Shown: piece after piece, positions 47,169 to 58,261 of the stretch
Layout of the letters: each line of letters opens with the position of its first letter
Position numbering within the stretch: position 1 is the first letter of the stretch
DNA from: Geosiphon pyriformis
Taxonomy: Eukaryota > Glomeromycota > Glomeromycetes > Archaeosporales > Geosiphonaceae
Direction of reading: 5' to 3'
NCBI GenBank assembly: GCA_016748015.1
Contig: JAAOMT010000694.1
Span: forward strand, 62,001-126,000
DNA length: 64,000 nt
Notes under the pieces: generated by a model
Seen by the model: only the letters and a program-made list of their open reading frames with translations
Told to the model about the DNA's origin: nothing
Databases searched by the model: none
Position numbers and translations under genes: made by a program

Positions 47169-48330
47169 TCATTTTGGTGGAGCATTTCCTGTATGGATCT
47201 GATGTTGAACCATATCCGTTTTTCCCAAGTTATTGTTGTCTTTTGCAAATATATCTGCAAATTTAGCTATCAATTGTTTCAATTGTCTTTGTTGTTGAGA
47301 TTCTAAGGAACCCATGTTGATTTGAGAGAGTTTTTTTTCCAAAAAGTGGTAGTTTTTAATAGTAGGAATGATATTTGGATTTGGGAGTAGTGTGTGCCTT
47401 ACAATTTCGATGAAATTAGAGACAATTTGAGGGTTTTCATCTTGAAAAATATTGCTGTGTATGATTCCAATTTTTAATTTGTTTAATAAGATAATAGGGT
47501 AATTATTGGGGTTGTAGAATGTAACTCGAAATTTTTTCATTCCTTTGGGAATATAAATGTTTGGAATTGAGATTTCATGCTTTAAACAAATTTGTTTATT
47601 GGATTCAAAAATTTGTTGTGTAGTGGTGGGTTTTGAGCAAGTATAAATTTTGTAATGTTCTCCAAAAGGTAAAATGGTAATTGGCTGGAGAAGTTGAAAA
47701 ATCTGGTGAGATTTATTTTGTGCATTAAGAGCTATGTTTACTGGAACTGTAAATTGTCCAGTTGAACTAAAACCTTGAGTTCTTCTTTCACTTTTTCCCA
47801 ATTGTTCTCTGTTGTTTACTGATTGTAAATCCGAAATGTTGATTAAGGGTAAGTAAATTGCTTGAGCAATTTTTTCAGCATGTTCAATTTTGAATGGTTT
47901 GTCTGTTTCATTCTGTAACATGATGTTAATATCTCCAGTGTATTCTGCATCTATAACTCCTCCTCTAATATTGATTCCTTTGCTTGCCAATGATGATCTG
48001 AAGGCAATTTGAATCATTGCTCTTGGTGGTATTTCAAGAGCAATTTTGAGATTGATTTTTGTCAAGGACTTTGGTTGGAGAACCAAAGTATTTTTTCCTG
48101 GATATCTTAGGTCATATCCAGCATCCATTTCGTGTGCTTTTTCTGGTCTGATTCCTTGGCCATAATTGTCAAAATATTTAAGTTGTAAAGGTGGTTGCTT
48201 TTCAAGAAGATAGATGGGGGTGGTTGGTAGTTCTTCTACTAGTTCAGATACTTCAAATTCGATTTCATTTTTATCATTCTCATCTGGCAGAAGAATGCTA
48301 AGAGCATAACATTCTAAACATCATTGGTCA
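47169..48330 (-). CDS. Pol segment: dUTPase plus linker, open (H)
   Basis: Trimeric-type dUTPase with all five motifs readable: DAGYDLRYPGKN, FRSSLASKG, GGVIDAEYTGDINIMLQN (catalytic Asp and Tyr), KIAQAIYLPLI, and RRTQGFSSTG near the C-terminus. It is followed by a beta-rich linker (MKKFRVTFYNPNNYPIILLN) and the region preceding RT. The frame is open from 48320 to 47169, and continues upstream in the same frame through single Trp-to-stop changes (48321, about 48770). This is the best-preserved dUTPase in the window and might fold; it would be made only as part of pol. Confidence 0.88.
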
Positions 48331-49080
48331 TTACAAAGCATAACACATTCTTTACACAATTGAATATTCATTTGCTCTAATGGTTGAATTTGAGCTTCTT
48401 TGGTCGGATATGTATGGCTTGCAATTTGGTGGTAGGTTTTTACTTCATCTTCATAATCAAATCCAGCTAATTCCATGATATACTCAATATATTTAGCTTC
48501 TTTCATTTGGCAGACATTTTTTTGGATGGCTCCATTGATCAATGCTATTGCTAGATCAAAAATCATTTCAGCATCATGAGAGTAGTGGTAAAGTTTATTG
48601 AAAGCACTGTTGTATGCTGCATCAAATGGTGTTTTTCTTCTGACTTTTTCCGAAATTAATAGAGCATATTGACAGATTTGATCACATACTCCTTCTCTCA
48701 TTGCTACATCAATCCAATTGCATTCTTCTGGTAGCATTTCTTCACATGTAAAGCAAGGTGTGTTGTCCTATTTTCCACTTCTTTTTGGAGATCCAAATCA
48801 TTCTCTATGGCATGCTTTGCAAAAGTAACAGGTACGAGTTTCATATTCCTTTTCTGGAGAAATACATGCTTCCATTGATGAAAGTTTTTTGTTGCAATCT
48901 TTGCATTTGAGTGAAATATAGGGTGGTTGTTTCCGTGGTTCTGGTGTAGAATATCTAACTTTCTCCCATCTTCTTGATTCTTTAAAAATCTCTTGTTCTG
49001 TTTCCTCAGCCCAATTGGATGGTAATCCAAGAGCCATGTAGGTTTCAGTAAGTGGCATTTCTTTCTTCTCTTCAAATTCA
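48331..49080 (-). pseudogene. Cysteine-rich modules between protease and dUTPase (H)
   Basis: First cluster CKDCNKKLSSMEAC, then RTCYFCKAC, then TPCFTCEEM (CX2CX9CX11CX2CX2C plus CX2C); a helical middle (FDAAYNSAFNKLYHYSHDAE; YIEYIMELAGFDYEDEV); second cluster LCKECVMLCNDQ.CLEC (CX2CX3CX4CX2C). The reading frame is common to the dUTPase that follows. Zinc binding is inferred; the RING-like spacing of the first cluster is suggestive only. Confidence 0.8.
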
Positions 49081-49355
49081 AATACTAGGGCTTTTTCTGA
49101 TCATTTGTTAAAGATATCACAGATTACAGGTACTATGGTATATTGTTCTTGATATGAGATTTTAAGTTCTTGAGTTTCCCAGTTCAGGTTTGCATTGGCC
49201 TTGAGAAGCCAATCATTTCTGACTAGAGCTTGGTATTAAGGTGCATTCATAACAAGAACTTTAACTGGAATGGTAATTCTATCAATTGTAAAGGAGAAAT
49301 CATCAATTTCTCCTACTGAAGTCTTTATCATATCATCAGTTGTGACAATAACTGT
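49081..49355 (-). pseudogene. Protease C-terminal part (H, cut by I)
   Basis: TSVGEIDDFSFTIDRITIPV, KVLVMNAP.YQALVRNDWLL and NWETQELKISYQEQYTIVPV; it continues the protease whose active site is at 59237-59430. Joining across I at CTGT restores the reading of the intact copy at 56031-56048. Confidence 0.88.
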
Positions 49356-50330
49356 TGTTACCAGAGGTTTTTGGTCTCTTTTCTTAAATGTTGTTGATGT
49401 CTGTTTGTTGTGAATTCATGTTTTCTGGATGTGGTTGAACTTCCAATAACTGAATTTATCTTCAAATTATCTTCTATAATTTGAACTGCTGGGCTTATAA
49501 GTGGAATGGCCAATTCCATGCCAGTTGTTTTGTGTAGTTACATTGTAGTAAATGTCAACTCTTTTCCAGGAATTGCTTGTCTGGAAGTTCACTAAAATGT
49601 GTAGTTACTTTGCTGTAAAAGTCAACTCTTCTACAGGAATCTTGTCTGTAGGCTACCCTAATGATTATAATAAACAACTAAAAGAAAAATAAAAGAAATG
49701 TAAAAGAAATTGAATTTTGTTAAGGGAAACGTTTTCTATCCAGGCCTGGAGTCACTAACAGTTTACTGAAATTGGTAGCTAATCAATTTCGAAATGTTAG
49801 TTGGGTTATGGGGATTTTTTAAGTGCAATAATTAAAAAATTTGGTTTTTTTTTTGAATTATTTGATATTTATTTCTTTTTGTGTGTGTAGAAATAGTTCT
49901 AAGTGATAAATCTAAAGTAAGATATATTTTCCAGAAGAGAAAAGCTCTTCTTTTATACAACTTGTTGTAGTACTAGTCTATGAACTTGCACTTTTTCTCT
50001 TTGCTCAAATTTTGGCGAACTAAAGATACATTTTGATGAACTACAAGTTATTTCGCTGAACTATTGATTAATTTGAGTGAACTATTCATAATTTCGGCGA
50101 ATTTCTGTAAATTTCGGCGAATTTTTGAATGTTACAAAGTTCAGGGAATTGTGTAATTTGATCATCCTACTTTCTGTTATACTAATTAGATTATTTTAAT
50201 TGAATCATGATATGTGATAATTGATTAAATAATAAATGAATAATTTGAAATGATATTAATATACTAATGAATTATAGGAATTATAAGGGTAATTTCATGC
50301 TAATTAATAGCTAAAATTTTACTGGTAACA
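49356..50330 (-). repeat. LTR C (3' LTR of I, family 1)
   Basis: Plus-strand ends TGTTACCAGAGG and ACTGGTAACA. TATA box (TATAAAAG, minus strand) at 49950-49957. Only two of the ~20-bp AATTTCGGCGAATTTCTGTA units (about 50092-50125). Closely similar to LTR D except for its first ~100 bp. Confidence 0.95.
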
Positions 50331-51018
50331 TAATCTCCTCTTCAAGACTGAGCTCCGTCGAAGTCCAAGCACTATCTGTAATATTGAAATAGTGATCTAA
50401 AATAATTAAAGTAATCTGGTCTGAAAATTGTTGAAATTTCAGTTCTGTGAGTTTGCCAATATATTGGACTTTTATTGGTTGCAGTATTAGATTTTGTAGA
50501 ATATTTTCACAAGTATTAAACAAGTCATAGAGTTTAAGAGCTGTTCTAAGTTTGTAGCAAGTGTTTGTTGGTCCAGCTGCTGTTTTGAATTCATTGTGGA
50601 TTTGTTTTTGTATAACTTCAGGAGTGAGATTTGTTGCTTCAAGTTCCAGTTTTTGTTCATAAAGTGTTTTTCCAATTTGAAAGTATTTATAGATAGGGGT
50701 GTGTTCATTGTTCTGTTTATTAAGAAGTAGTAGAAGTTTTTGTTGCATTGTAGCATTTGGTAAAATGTCAATAGGGACAATTAAAAGATTTTCTTCTAGT
50801 GCCTGCTTCAAAAGTCTTGATAATCTATTCTCAGAGTGACTTCTTGTTTTTTTTCTATAGGGGTAATAGTTCTGTAAATGATTTGCTACTGGGGCTGTGG
50901 TTTTTTTCTGAATGTAATTAATTTGACTTCCATTAATCGTTATAGATAAGTCAGGAAGTGTTTTCAAGACTAACATTAATTTTTGGGATATTTGTTGAAT
51001 ATTTTGGAGAATAATCAT
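50311..51018 (-). CDS. Post-integrase accessory ORF, intact (235 aa, element I)
   Basis: Longest intact copy of the accessory gene. ATG at 51016-51018 (MIILQNIQQISQKLMLVLKT); an internal ATG 14 codons on corresponds to the start in M. Features by eye: hydrophilic, Lys/Gln/Asn/Leu-rich, basic patch YPYRKKTRSHS, conserved TNTCYKLRTALKLYDLFNTC and KVQYIGKLTELKFQQF blocks, acidic end STELSLEEEIMLPVKF. No signal peptide, hydrophobic segment or catalytic motif is seen, so an envelope role is unlikely. The stop lies 18-20 bp inside the 3' LTR and the polypurine tract encodes the EEEI residues. It would be expressed as a spliced or downstream product of the genomic RNA; no internal promoter is evident. 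Confidence 0.8.
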   Translation of the reverse strand: MIILQNIQQISQKLMLVLKTLPDLSITINGSQINYIQKKTTAPVANHLQNYYPYRKKTRSHSENRLSRLLKQALEENLLIVPIDILPNATMQQKLLLLLNKQNNEHTPIYKYFQIGKTLYEQKLELEATNLTPEVIQKQIHNEFKTAAGPTNTCYKLRTALKLYDLFNTCENILQNLILQPIKVQYIGKLTELKFQQFSDQITLIILDHYFNITDSAWTSTELSLEEEIMLPVKF

Positions 51019-51149
51019 AATAAAATTGACTAATTATGAAAAGAGAGAATAAAAAAAATGATTTTTGGATATGGGGTTTTTATTTGTTTTTGGGTTTGGG
51101 TGTTTTGTAATTATTTACTATTTTTGTCTTTGTGTTTTTATTAGAAAAT

Positions 51150-52546
51150 TATTGTAAAATTTAAGTGTTCAAGTTTGGTTGTTGTTCTATTATAATTATT
51201 GATTCTAAATTTCGGGGAATATCTTCAGGATTAATTAAAGGAGAATGTGTACCAATTTGTAGAATTAATGGTTCAGAACTGTTTCTGAAATGATAGTGTT
51301 TCAATCTGTCTCCATGTGCAACTTTTGCTAATATTTTGTCATCAAGTCTTAACTTATATAATCCATTGCCTAGAATTTCGTGAATATAAAATGATCCATC
51401 TCATTTGTTTTCAAATTTCCCACTCCATTGTTTTTCAGCCTTAGTTCTGTGTAAGAGAACTTTATTTCTAACTTTAAATTTGTTGATAATAGGTGGTAAT
51501 TTGTTGTTATGTTTTTCTTTTTGTTGAGCTTGGAAATGTTCAATATGAGTTGCTGCTATTCTTCTTTTTTCTTTCAGTGTACTAAGAAGAGTGTAGGCTC
51601 TTCTTTGGAGTGTCTCTTGAAAGTTTTCTTCATTGATTGGTTGTATTGAGTATGTTTCTACTGTGAAGTTAATTGGTAATGTTGCTGTCCTTCCATAAGT
51701 AAGATTAAATGGTGTGTGTTTTGTAGTATCTTGTTTTAGTGTTCTGTATGCTAGTAACACTAATGGAATAAAGATATCCCATTCCTGCTCAAAGTCTGTT
51801 GAGACTTTGGCTAGAGATTCACACAATGTTTTGTTGAAACATTTTACAAGTCTATTTGTTTGAGGGTGATAAGGTGATGATAAAGATCTTTTGACATTGA
51901 ACCATTCACAAATTTCTTGTATTAAGTTGTTTACAAAATGTGTTTTTTGATCAGATAAAAGTTCAATTGGGCATCCATGTCTACAGATAATGTCTTTATA
52001 GATGAAATTTGCTACTGATTTTGCATCTGCTTTTTGGATGGCTCTAGCTTCAGGCCATTTGGTAAGATAATCCACTACAACTGCAATATAACGATTTTCT
52101 TGGGTTGTGATAAGTAATGGTCCGACTAAATCAACTCCAACTCTGTCAAAAGGTTGTCCAACTTTGATTGGATTTAAAGGTTCTGTGGGGCGAGTTCTTC
52201 CTCTTCTTTGACAATTATTACAAGATTCTACATATTGTCAAATGTCTTTTTGCATGTGAGGCCAAAAATAATGTTCAAGGGTTCTTTGAATTGTTCCCTT
52301 TTTTCCCAAGTGTACTGAAGACGGATCTGTGTACATGTTGTATAAAATTGTTTCTTTTTCATTCTCTTGTACTAATCTGAGTGGCTGGTTTGGTTTTCTG
52401 TAATTTTTATAATAGATTTTGTTCTGGTGTATGAAATATTGTTTTGATTGGTGTTGTAAGCAGTGTTTTTCACTTGGAAACCAGTTTTCTGACATAGTAA
52501 GAATCTCCAAATAATTTTTAAGATTGCTGTAGTTTTTGGGATCCAT
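51150..52546 (-). pseudogene. Integrase, mostly open (I)
   Basis: HHCC region (MYTDPSSVHLGKKGTIQRTL ... CNNCQRRGRT), core VVVDYLTKWPEARAIQKADA, ELLSDQKTHFVNNL (second Asp) and RLVKCFNKTL, where the catalytic Glu is Lys. The 224-residue open piece is 51401-52075, followed by the C-terminal barrel (YIHEILGNGLYKLRLDD) to the stop after QPNLNT. There are few stops, but the Glu-to-Lys change would abolish activity. Confidence 0.9.
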
Positions 52547-52589
52547 TCTTGTTTGGTTATTTTGTTGGTAAGTTGGTAAGTTGTGGTGG

Positions 52590-53900
52590 AATTGTTGTTG
52601 GTATTAATCTTGTCTCATTCTTGAGAGACTATCAATATTGGTATGTAGTTTTCCTGGTTTGTGGTATACAATATATCTGTAGTCTGCTAGGAAGTCATTC
52701 CATCAAGACTGTTTGGTACTTTGTCTAGTTTTCTTTTTATTGAGCCATTTGAGGCCAATGTTGTCTATTATTATGTCAAATTCTTTTCTATTCTTCAGAT
52801 ATTGTTGAAAATGTTTAAGAGCCCAAATAACTGCAGCAGCTTCTAATTCAGTTGAGCCATATTTGAATTCTGTTGGCTTGAGTGTTCTGCTGGCATAGGC
52901 AATAACTTGTTCTTGGCCATTTTCATTCAATTGTGATAAGATGGCACCAAATGCTATGTGTGAGACATTAGTGGCTAATTGGAATTGTTTGTTGAAGTCT
53001 GGGTAAGCAAGAACTGGGGCTGTTGTCAATTTTGTTTTGAGAATTTCAAAAGCTTTTTGTTGTTTTTCAGTCTATTTGTATGGTACATTTTTGTTGGTAA
53101 GATAATTGAGTAGTTTGGCAATTTCTGAGAATTCTTTTATGAATTTTTGATAGTAAGAGACTAATTCCACAAATCCTCTTAGTTCTGTAGTATTTCTGGG
53201 GGTTTGAAAGTTTTTGACAGCACTGATTGTTCCTGGATTTGGTTTGATTCTATCTTTACTAACTATGTATCCAAGAAAGATCAAGCTTGTTTTTCTAAAG
53301 TAACATTTCTCAATATTTAACTTTAATCCTGCTTTCCGTAATCATTGAAAAACTTCTTGCAGGTGAATGAGATGGGCTTCAAAGCTTGGTGAGTATATAT
53401 TAGTATTATCAAGATAAACAACTACTGATTGCCACAAGAGCCCTTCATAGACAACATCTATGAGTCGCTGAAATGTTGCTGGTGCATTGCAGAGTTCAAA
53501 AAGCATAACATTAAACTCATAATTTCCTTCTTGAGTGGTGAATGCTGTTTTGGGTCTATCTTTTGGGTCTATTTCGACTTGCTAGTAACTACTTTCTAGG
53601 TCTAAAGTTAAAAAGAACTTGGCTTTTCCTAGAGCATCTAGCATGTCAATTCTTGGAAGAGGGTAGGCATTTCCAATTGTAATATTATTTAGTTGTCTAT
53701 AATCAACACAGAATCTGATTTTTCCATTTTTTTTTAACTAAAACTACTGGTAAGGCCCAAGGACTTCTTGATGGTTGAATTAATCCGTTATTGAGCATTC
53801 TTTGGATCTTTTCTCTGATGAATTAGTGGCTGGCAGATGGCACTCGATAAGCTTATTGATGTTTTGGTAGAGCATCTTCTGTATGGATCTGATGTTGAAC
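52590..53900 (-). pseudogene. Reverse transcriptase and RNase H, decayed (I)
   Basis: Same blocks as in H: LIQPSRSPWALPVVLV, a palm region with several frameshifts near 53640-53730, VVVYLDNTNIY (YLDN instead of YxDD), IFLGYIVSKDRIKPNPGTIS (53072-53284) and RNase H with FQLATNVSHIAFGAILSQLN (first RNase H Asp reads Asn) and YGSTELEAAAVIWALKHFQQ (52703-53029). Confidence 0.9.
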
Positions 53901-54930
53901 AATGTCTGTTTTTCCCAAGTCATTGTTGTCTTTTGCAAATATATCTGCAAATTCAGCTATTAATTGTTTCAATTGTCTTTGTTGTTGAAATTATAAGAGA
54001 CCCATATTGATTCGAGAGAGTTTTTCTTCCAACAAGTGGTAGTTTTCAGTAGTGGGAATGATATTTGGATTTGAAAGTAGAGTGTGCTTTACAATTTCGA
54101 TGAAATTAGAGACAATTTGAGGGTTTTCATCTTGAAAGATATTGCTGTGTATGATTCTAATTTCTAATTTGTTTAATAAAACAATAGGGTAATTATTGGA
54201 GTTGTAGAATGTAACTCGAAATTTTTTCATTTCTTTGGGAATATAAACATTTGAAATTGATATTTCATGCTTCAAACAGATTTGTTCATTGGATTCAAAA
54301 ATTTGTTGTGTAGTGGTGGGTTTTGAGCAAGTGTAAATTTCGTGATGTTCTCCAAAAAGTAAAATGGTAATTGGCTAAGGAAGTTGAAGAATCTGGTGAG
54401 ATTTATTTTGTGTATTAAGAACTATGTTTACTGGGACTGTAAATCGTCCAGTTGAACCAAAATCTTGAGTTCCTCTTTCACTTTTTCCCAATTGTTCTCT
54501 GTTGTTTACTGATTGTAAACCCGAAATGTTGATTAAGGGTAAGTAAATTGCTTGAACAATTTTTTCAGCCTGTTCAATTTTGAATGATTTGTCTGTCTCA
54601 TTCTGTAACATGATGGTAATGTCTTCAATGTATCCTGCATCTATAACTCCTCCTCTAATATTGATTCCTTTGCTTGCCAATAATAATCTGGAGACAATTT
54701 GAACCATTGCTTCTGGTGGAATTTTGAGAGCAATTTTGAGATTGATTTTTGTCAAAGACTTTGGTTGGAGAATCAAAGTATCTTTTCTTGGGTATCTTAA
54801 GTCATATCCAGCATCAATTTCGTGTGCTTTTTCTGGTCTGATTCCTTGGTCATGGTTGTCAAAATATTTAAGTTGTAGAGGTGGTTGCTTTTCAAGAAGA
54901 TAGATGGAAGTGGTTGGTAGTTCTTCTACT
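53901..54930 (-). pseudogene. dUTPase plus linker, decayed (I)
   Basis: Motifs DAGYDLRYPRKD (54800), SRLLLASKG, GGVIDAGYIEDITIMLQN, KIVQAIYLPLI and RGTQDFGSTG (54375-54776). Relative to H the second motif has lost its first Ser (SRSSL to SRLLL). The linker (MKKFRVTFYNSNNYPIVLLN) follows at 53991-54275. A stop at Gln/Trp positions separates the pieces. Confidence 0.85.
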
Positions 54931-55724
54931 AGTTCAGATACTCCAAATTCGATTTCATTTTCATTATTCTCATCTGGCAGAGAAATGCTAAGAGCATAAC
55001 ATTCTAAACACTATTGGTTATCACAAGACATAACACATTCTTCACACAATTGAATGTTTATTTGCTCTAATCGTTGAATTTGAGCTTCTTTGGTCGGATA
55101 TGTGTGGCTTGCAATTTGGTAGGTTTCTACTTTATCTTCATAATCAAATCCAGCTAATTCCATGGTATACTCAATATATTTAGCTTCTTTCATTTGGCAG
55201 ACATTTTCTTGGATGGCTCCATTGATCAATGCCATTGCTAAGTCAAAAATCATTTCAGCATCATGAGAGTAGTGGTAAAGTTTATTGAGAGCACTGTTGT
55301 ATGCTGCATCAAATGGTGTTCCTCTTCTGACTTTTTCCGAAATTGATAGAGCATATTGACAGGTTTGATCACATACTTCTTTTCTTATTACAACATCAAT
55401 CCAATTACATTCTTCTGATAACATATCTCCACATATAAGACAAGATGTGTTGTCCCATTTTCTACTTCTTTTTGGAGATCTAATTCATTCTCTATGGCAT
55501 GCTTTGTAAAAGTAACAGGTATGAGTTTCATATTCCTTTTCTGGAGAAATACATGCTCCTATTGATGAAAGTTTTTTGTTGCAATCTTTGCATTTGAGTG
55601 GAATATAGGGTGGTTGTTTCCATGGTTCTGGTGTAGAATATCTAACTTTCTTCCATCTTCTTGATTCTTCAAAAATCTCTTGTTTGGTTTCTTCAGCCCA
55701 ATTGGATGTTGATCCAAGAGCCAT
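54931..55724 (-). pseudogene. Cysteine-rich modules (I)
   Basis: CKDCNKKLSSIGAC, then HTCYFYKAC (one Cys replaced by Tyr), NTSCLICGDML, the helical middle (FDAAYNSALNKLYHYSHDAE; YIEYTMELAGFDYEDKV, 55011-55424) and the second cluster LCEECVMSCDNQ.CLEC. Domain order equals that of H. Confidence 0.82.
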
Positions 55725-56345
55725 GTAGGTTTCAGTAAGTGGTATTTCTTTCTCTTCTTCAAATTCAAATACTGGAGCTTTTTCTGATTGTTTGTTAAAG
55801 GTACCACAGGTTGCAAGTACTATGGTATATTGTCTTTGGTATAAGATTTTAAGTTCTTGAGTTTCTCAGTTCAGGTTTGCATTGGCCTTGAGAAGCCAAT
55901 CATTTCCAACTAGAGCTTGGTATTGGGGTGCATCTATAACAAGAACTTTAACTGGAATGGTAATTTCATCAATTGAAAAAAGGAAATCATCAATTTCTCC
56001 TACTGAAGTCTTCTTCATACCATCAGCTGTGACAATAACTGTTTGAGCTGGTCTGTCTACATTTCATTTGAGTTGTTGCATCAGCTGGTAAGTGATGATA
56101 CTTCCAGCTGATCCACTATCTAAGATTAAGTGAATGGGCTTTCCTTTCACTGTAGCTTCTGTGTACATAGCAGTAATTGCTTTCTGTTCATTGACTGCTG
56201 CATTACTAAGCAGAAATAGTGATTCATTTGCTTCAAATTCAAATGGAAATATATCTGACAGATTAGCATTTTGGGCAATTTGAGCTGGTGGAATGGTGTG
56301 GTTGGAAGAGTTTAATCTTAGCACTGCAACTTCATCTTCAGAAAG
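55725..56345 (-). pseudogene. Retropepsin-type protease (I)
   Basis: ITAMYTEATVKGKPIHLILD, then SGSAGSIITYQLMQQL (56064-56324), keeps the catalytic D-S-G triad, unlike family 2. A TGA follows at a Trp-like position, then QTVIVTADGMKKTSVGEIDD and VLVIDAPQYQALVGNDWLLK. Apart from single stops it is one of the better preserved protease genes here. Confidence 0.88.
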
Positions 56346-58216
56346 TGCAGTTTGTTAAAAATCCGATTCCTCTGGTATTGTAAGATAACTGGGTTGAGTG
56401 TAATAGTGATTGGGTCTTTGCTGACCCGAATTTCGGGGAACCAACTGGTTATTTGGATTGATTCTGTTGTGGTTATTCTGCAATTGATTTTGGGATGTGA
56501 ATTGGTTATGTTGAACCAATCTTCTTGCTGATACTTGATATTGTTGAGTGGGTGGTGTCTGATATGGCTGAATTGGTAAAGGTTGCTGATATTGTTGCTG
56601 CATTAATTGTGGAGCTGGTAGATAGTAGTTTTAATTTTGTGGTCTTGGTGAATAATAGATTGGTGGTAGAGATTGGTAATAGGATTGTTGTGGTGAAGAG
56701 TAACGTTGATTACTCCTGTTTTGTTGGTCTCTTTGTAATTTCTTACAATCTCGTTTCCAGTGTTCTGAAATTCCACAATAATGACAATTTTGAGATTGGT
56801 TGTTGGATGGTAATCCAAAATTGTTTTGGTTGTATTGTTGTGGTGGTTAATATCTTTGTGGTTGTTGCTGCTGTTGTTGTTGGTTTGTAAAATAGCTTTC
56901 AACTTTCTTTGTGAGTTGGTCTATCTTTTCTTCAGCTGCTGAGCTGGTTTCTCCAATTGCAAGGTTTACAAGCTTGGTGTGATTTGCTTCTTCCATTGCC
57001 ATTTCATAGCTCTTTGCATGTCTAATAGCAGTTGCTAAGTCTGCTGGAGCATGTGGACAGACTTTCTTAATCAGTTTGTCTTTTAACCCTGTTATAAACT
57101 GATCCAGAATTTGAGCATCAAAATAGTAGTCATTGGTTTCTAATTGTCGGATTTGTCTGAGAAGTTTGTTAAATCTTCCAAGATAAGTCATAACAGATTC
57201 AGATGTTTCTTGTTTGATATTGTGAAAGCAGTTTCTGAGAGTGATAGAGGTATTGTTGTCGGTAAATTGTTGTAGAAAAGCATCTTTGAATGCTTGCCAG
57301 TTTTCAAATGGCTCTTCTAAATTTTCAAACCATTTTTCTACTGTTCCTTGGAGAAAGTAGGGAATTGCTTTGAGCATTCTTGCTGCAATCCAACCATTGC
57401 ATCTTCTGCTTTTTGAACTTTGTCAAGTCATTCTTGAGGGCTGGTATCATTGTCTTCACCAGTGAATTCTGGGATTTTTGCAATATAAGCAGTTGTCATT
57501 TCTTCTTTGTTTTCTGTAATTTCTTCTGGTTCTGATTCAGTTTCTTCACTTTCCAAGCTTTCTGAGTGATTACTTTTGTTTTCCTGTAAGTAATCAATGA
57601 TATTGGCACTTGTTAATATTGGTTCCTGCTGTTGAGTAGAATTTCTAGGTGACTGAAAATCTTCTGGTCTGGAGAAACGGCTAAGTGGTAAACTTGGTGT
57701 TTGTGATTGAACAAGTGAAATTAGAAATGGTGTAATAGAAAGTGGTAATTTGACACTGGTTTCTTGTTCAGGTGTTTGCAAGTGTTTGGCAGTTGTCTTT
57801 TGTAGTGTTGGAGTGTTTGAAGTGGTTCTTGAGTATTGCTTCAATCTTTGTTTGCCTTTGTTGCTTGTTTTTGTTTCTGATTCAAAGTCAAAAGAGTATT
57901 TAGACTGTACTGGGTATTTTTCTTTACAATACTCAATAATGTTAAAATTAAGTTCTTAGAAGTAGGTAGCAAATGTTTCACTGTTCAGGTCTTCTGTTCC
58001 CAATTGTGAATAGTGCACTAAATTATTGTAGAGGTTGCTTCTAACTTCTGAAATGTTGTAGTTTCCAAAAAAATAATTGTTGATGCAGTTTTCAATATAT
58101 TGGTATGCTGATTTCTTTACAACTTCAATTCCGTCTGGAATGTTGAATCTTTGCTTGCAGTAGGTGTAAATTGACTGATAATACTCTAGAGTTGCTGTGT
58201 TTGGTGTGGTCACCAC
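56346..58216 (-). pseudogene. Gag, lightly decayed (I)
   Basis: Start ATG at 58214-58216 (MVTTPNTATLEYYQSIYTYC). N-terminal helical domain, Glu-rich linker (ESEETESEPEEITENKEEM), retrotransposon gag core (AIPYFLQGTVEKWFENLEEP; QAFKDAFLQQFTDNNTSITL; FNKLLRQIRQLETNDYYFDA; 56847-57377), Gln run NQQQQQQQPQRY, zinc knuckle CHYCGISEHWKRDC (about 56745-56790) and a Gln/Pro/Tyr-rich tail (56355-56603). It is interrupted by a frameshift near 57400 and a few stops. Confidence 0.9.
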
Positions 58217-58251
58217 TTTGAATTTGTTGTTGCTGTATTATTTCTGTGGAA

Positions 58252-58259
58252 GAGCACCA
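58252..58259 (-). promoter_or_regulatory. Primer binding site of I
   Basis: TGGTGCTC on the minus strand, two bases inside the 5' LTR; the same octamer is at 61451-61458 for H and at 39838 for K. It matches the CCA end of a tRNA finishing GAGCACCA; the tRNA was not identified. Confidence 0.5.
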
Positions 58260-58261
58260 AA

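Noticed and set aside
50311-51018. Envelope gene
   Set aside because: Position fits, but there is no signal peptide, transmembrane helix or cysteine pattern.
56525-56890. 121-residue frame rich in Val/Leu on the plus strand, repeated at 59721-60089
   Set aside because: Antisense to gag; its recurrence merely reflects two gag copies, and the hydrophobicity comes from the complement of Gln/Asn codons.
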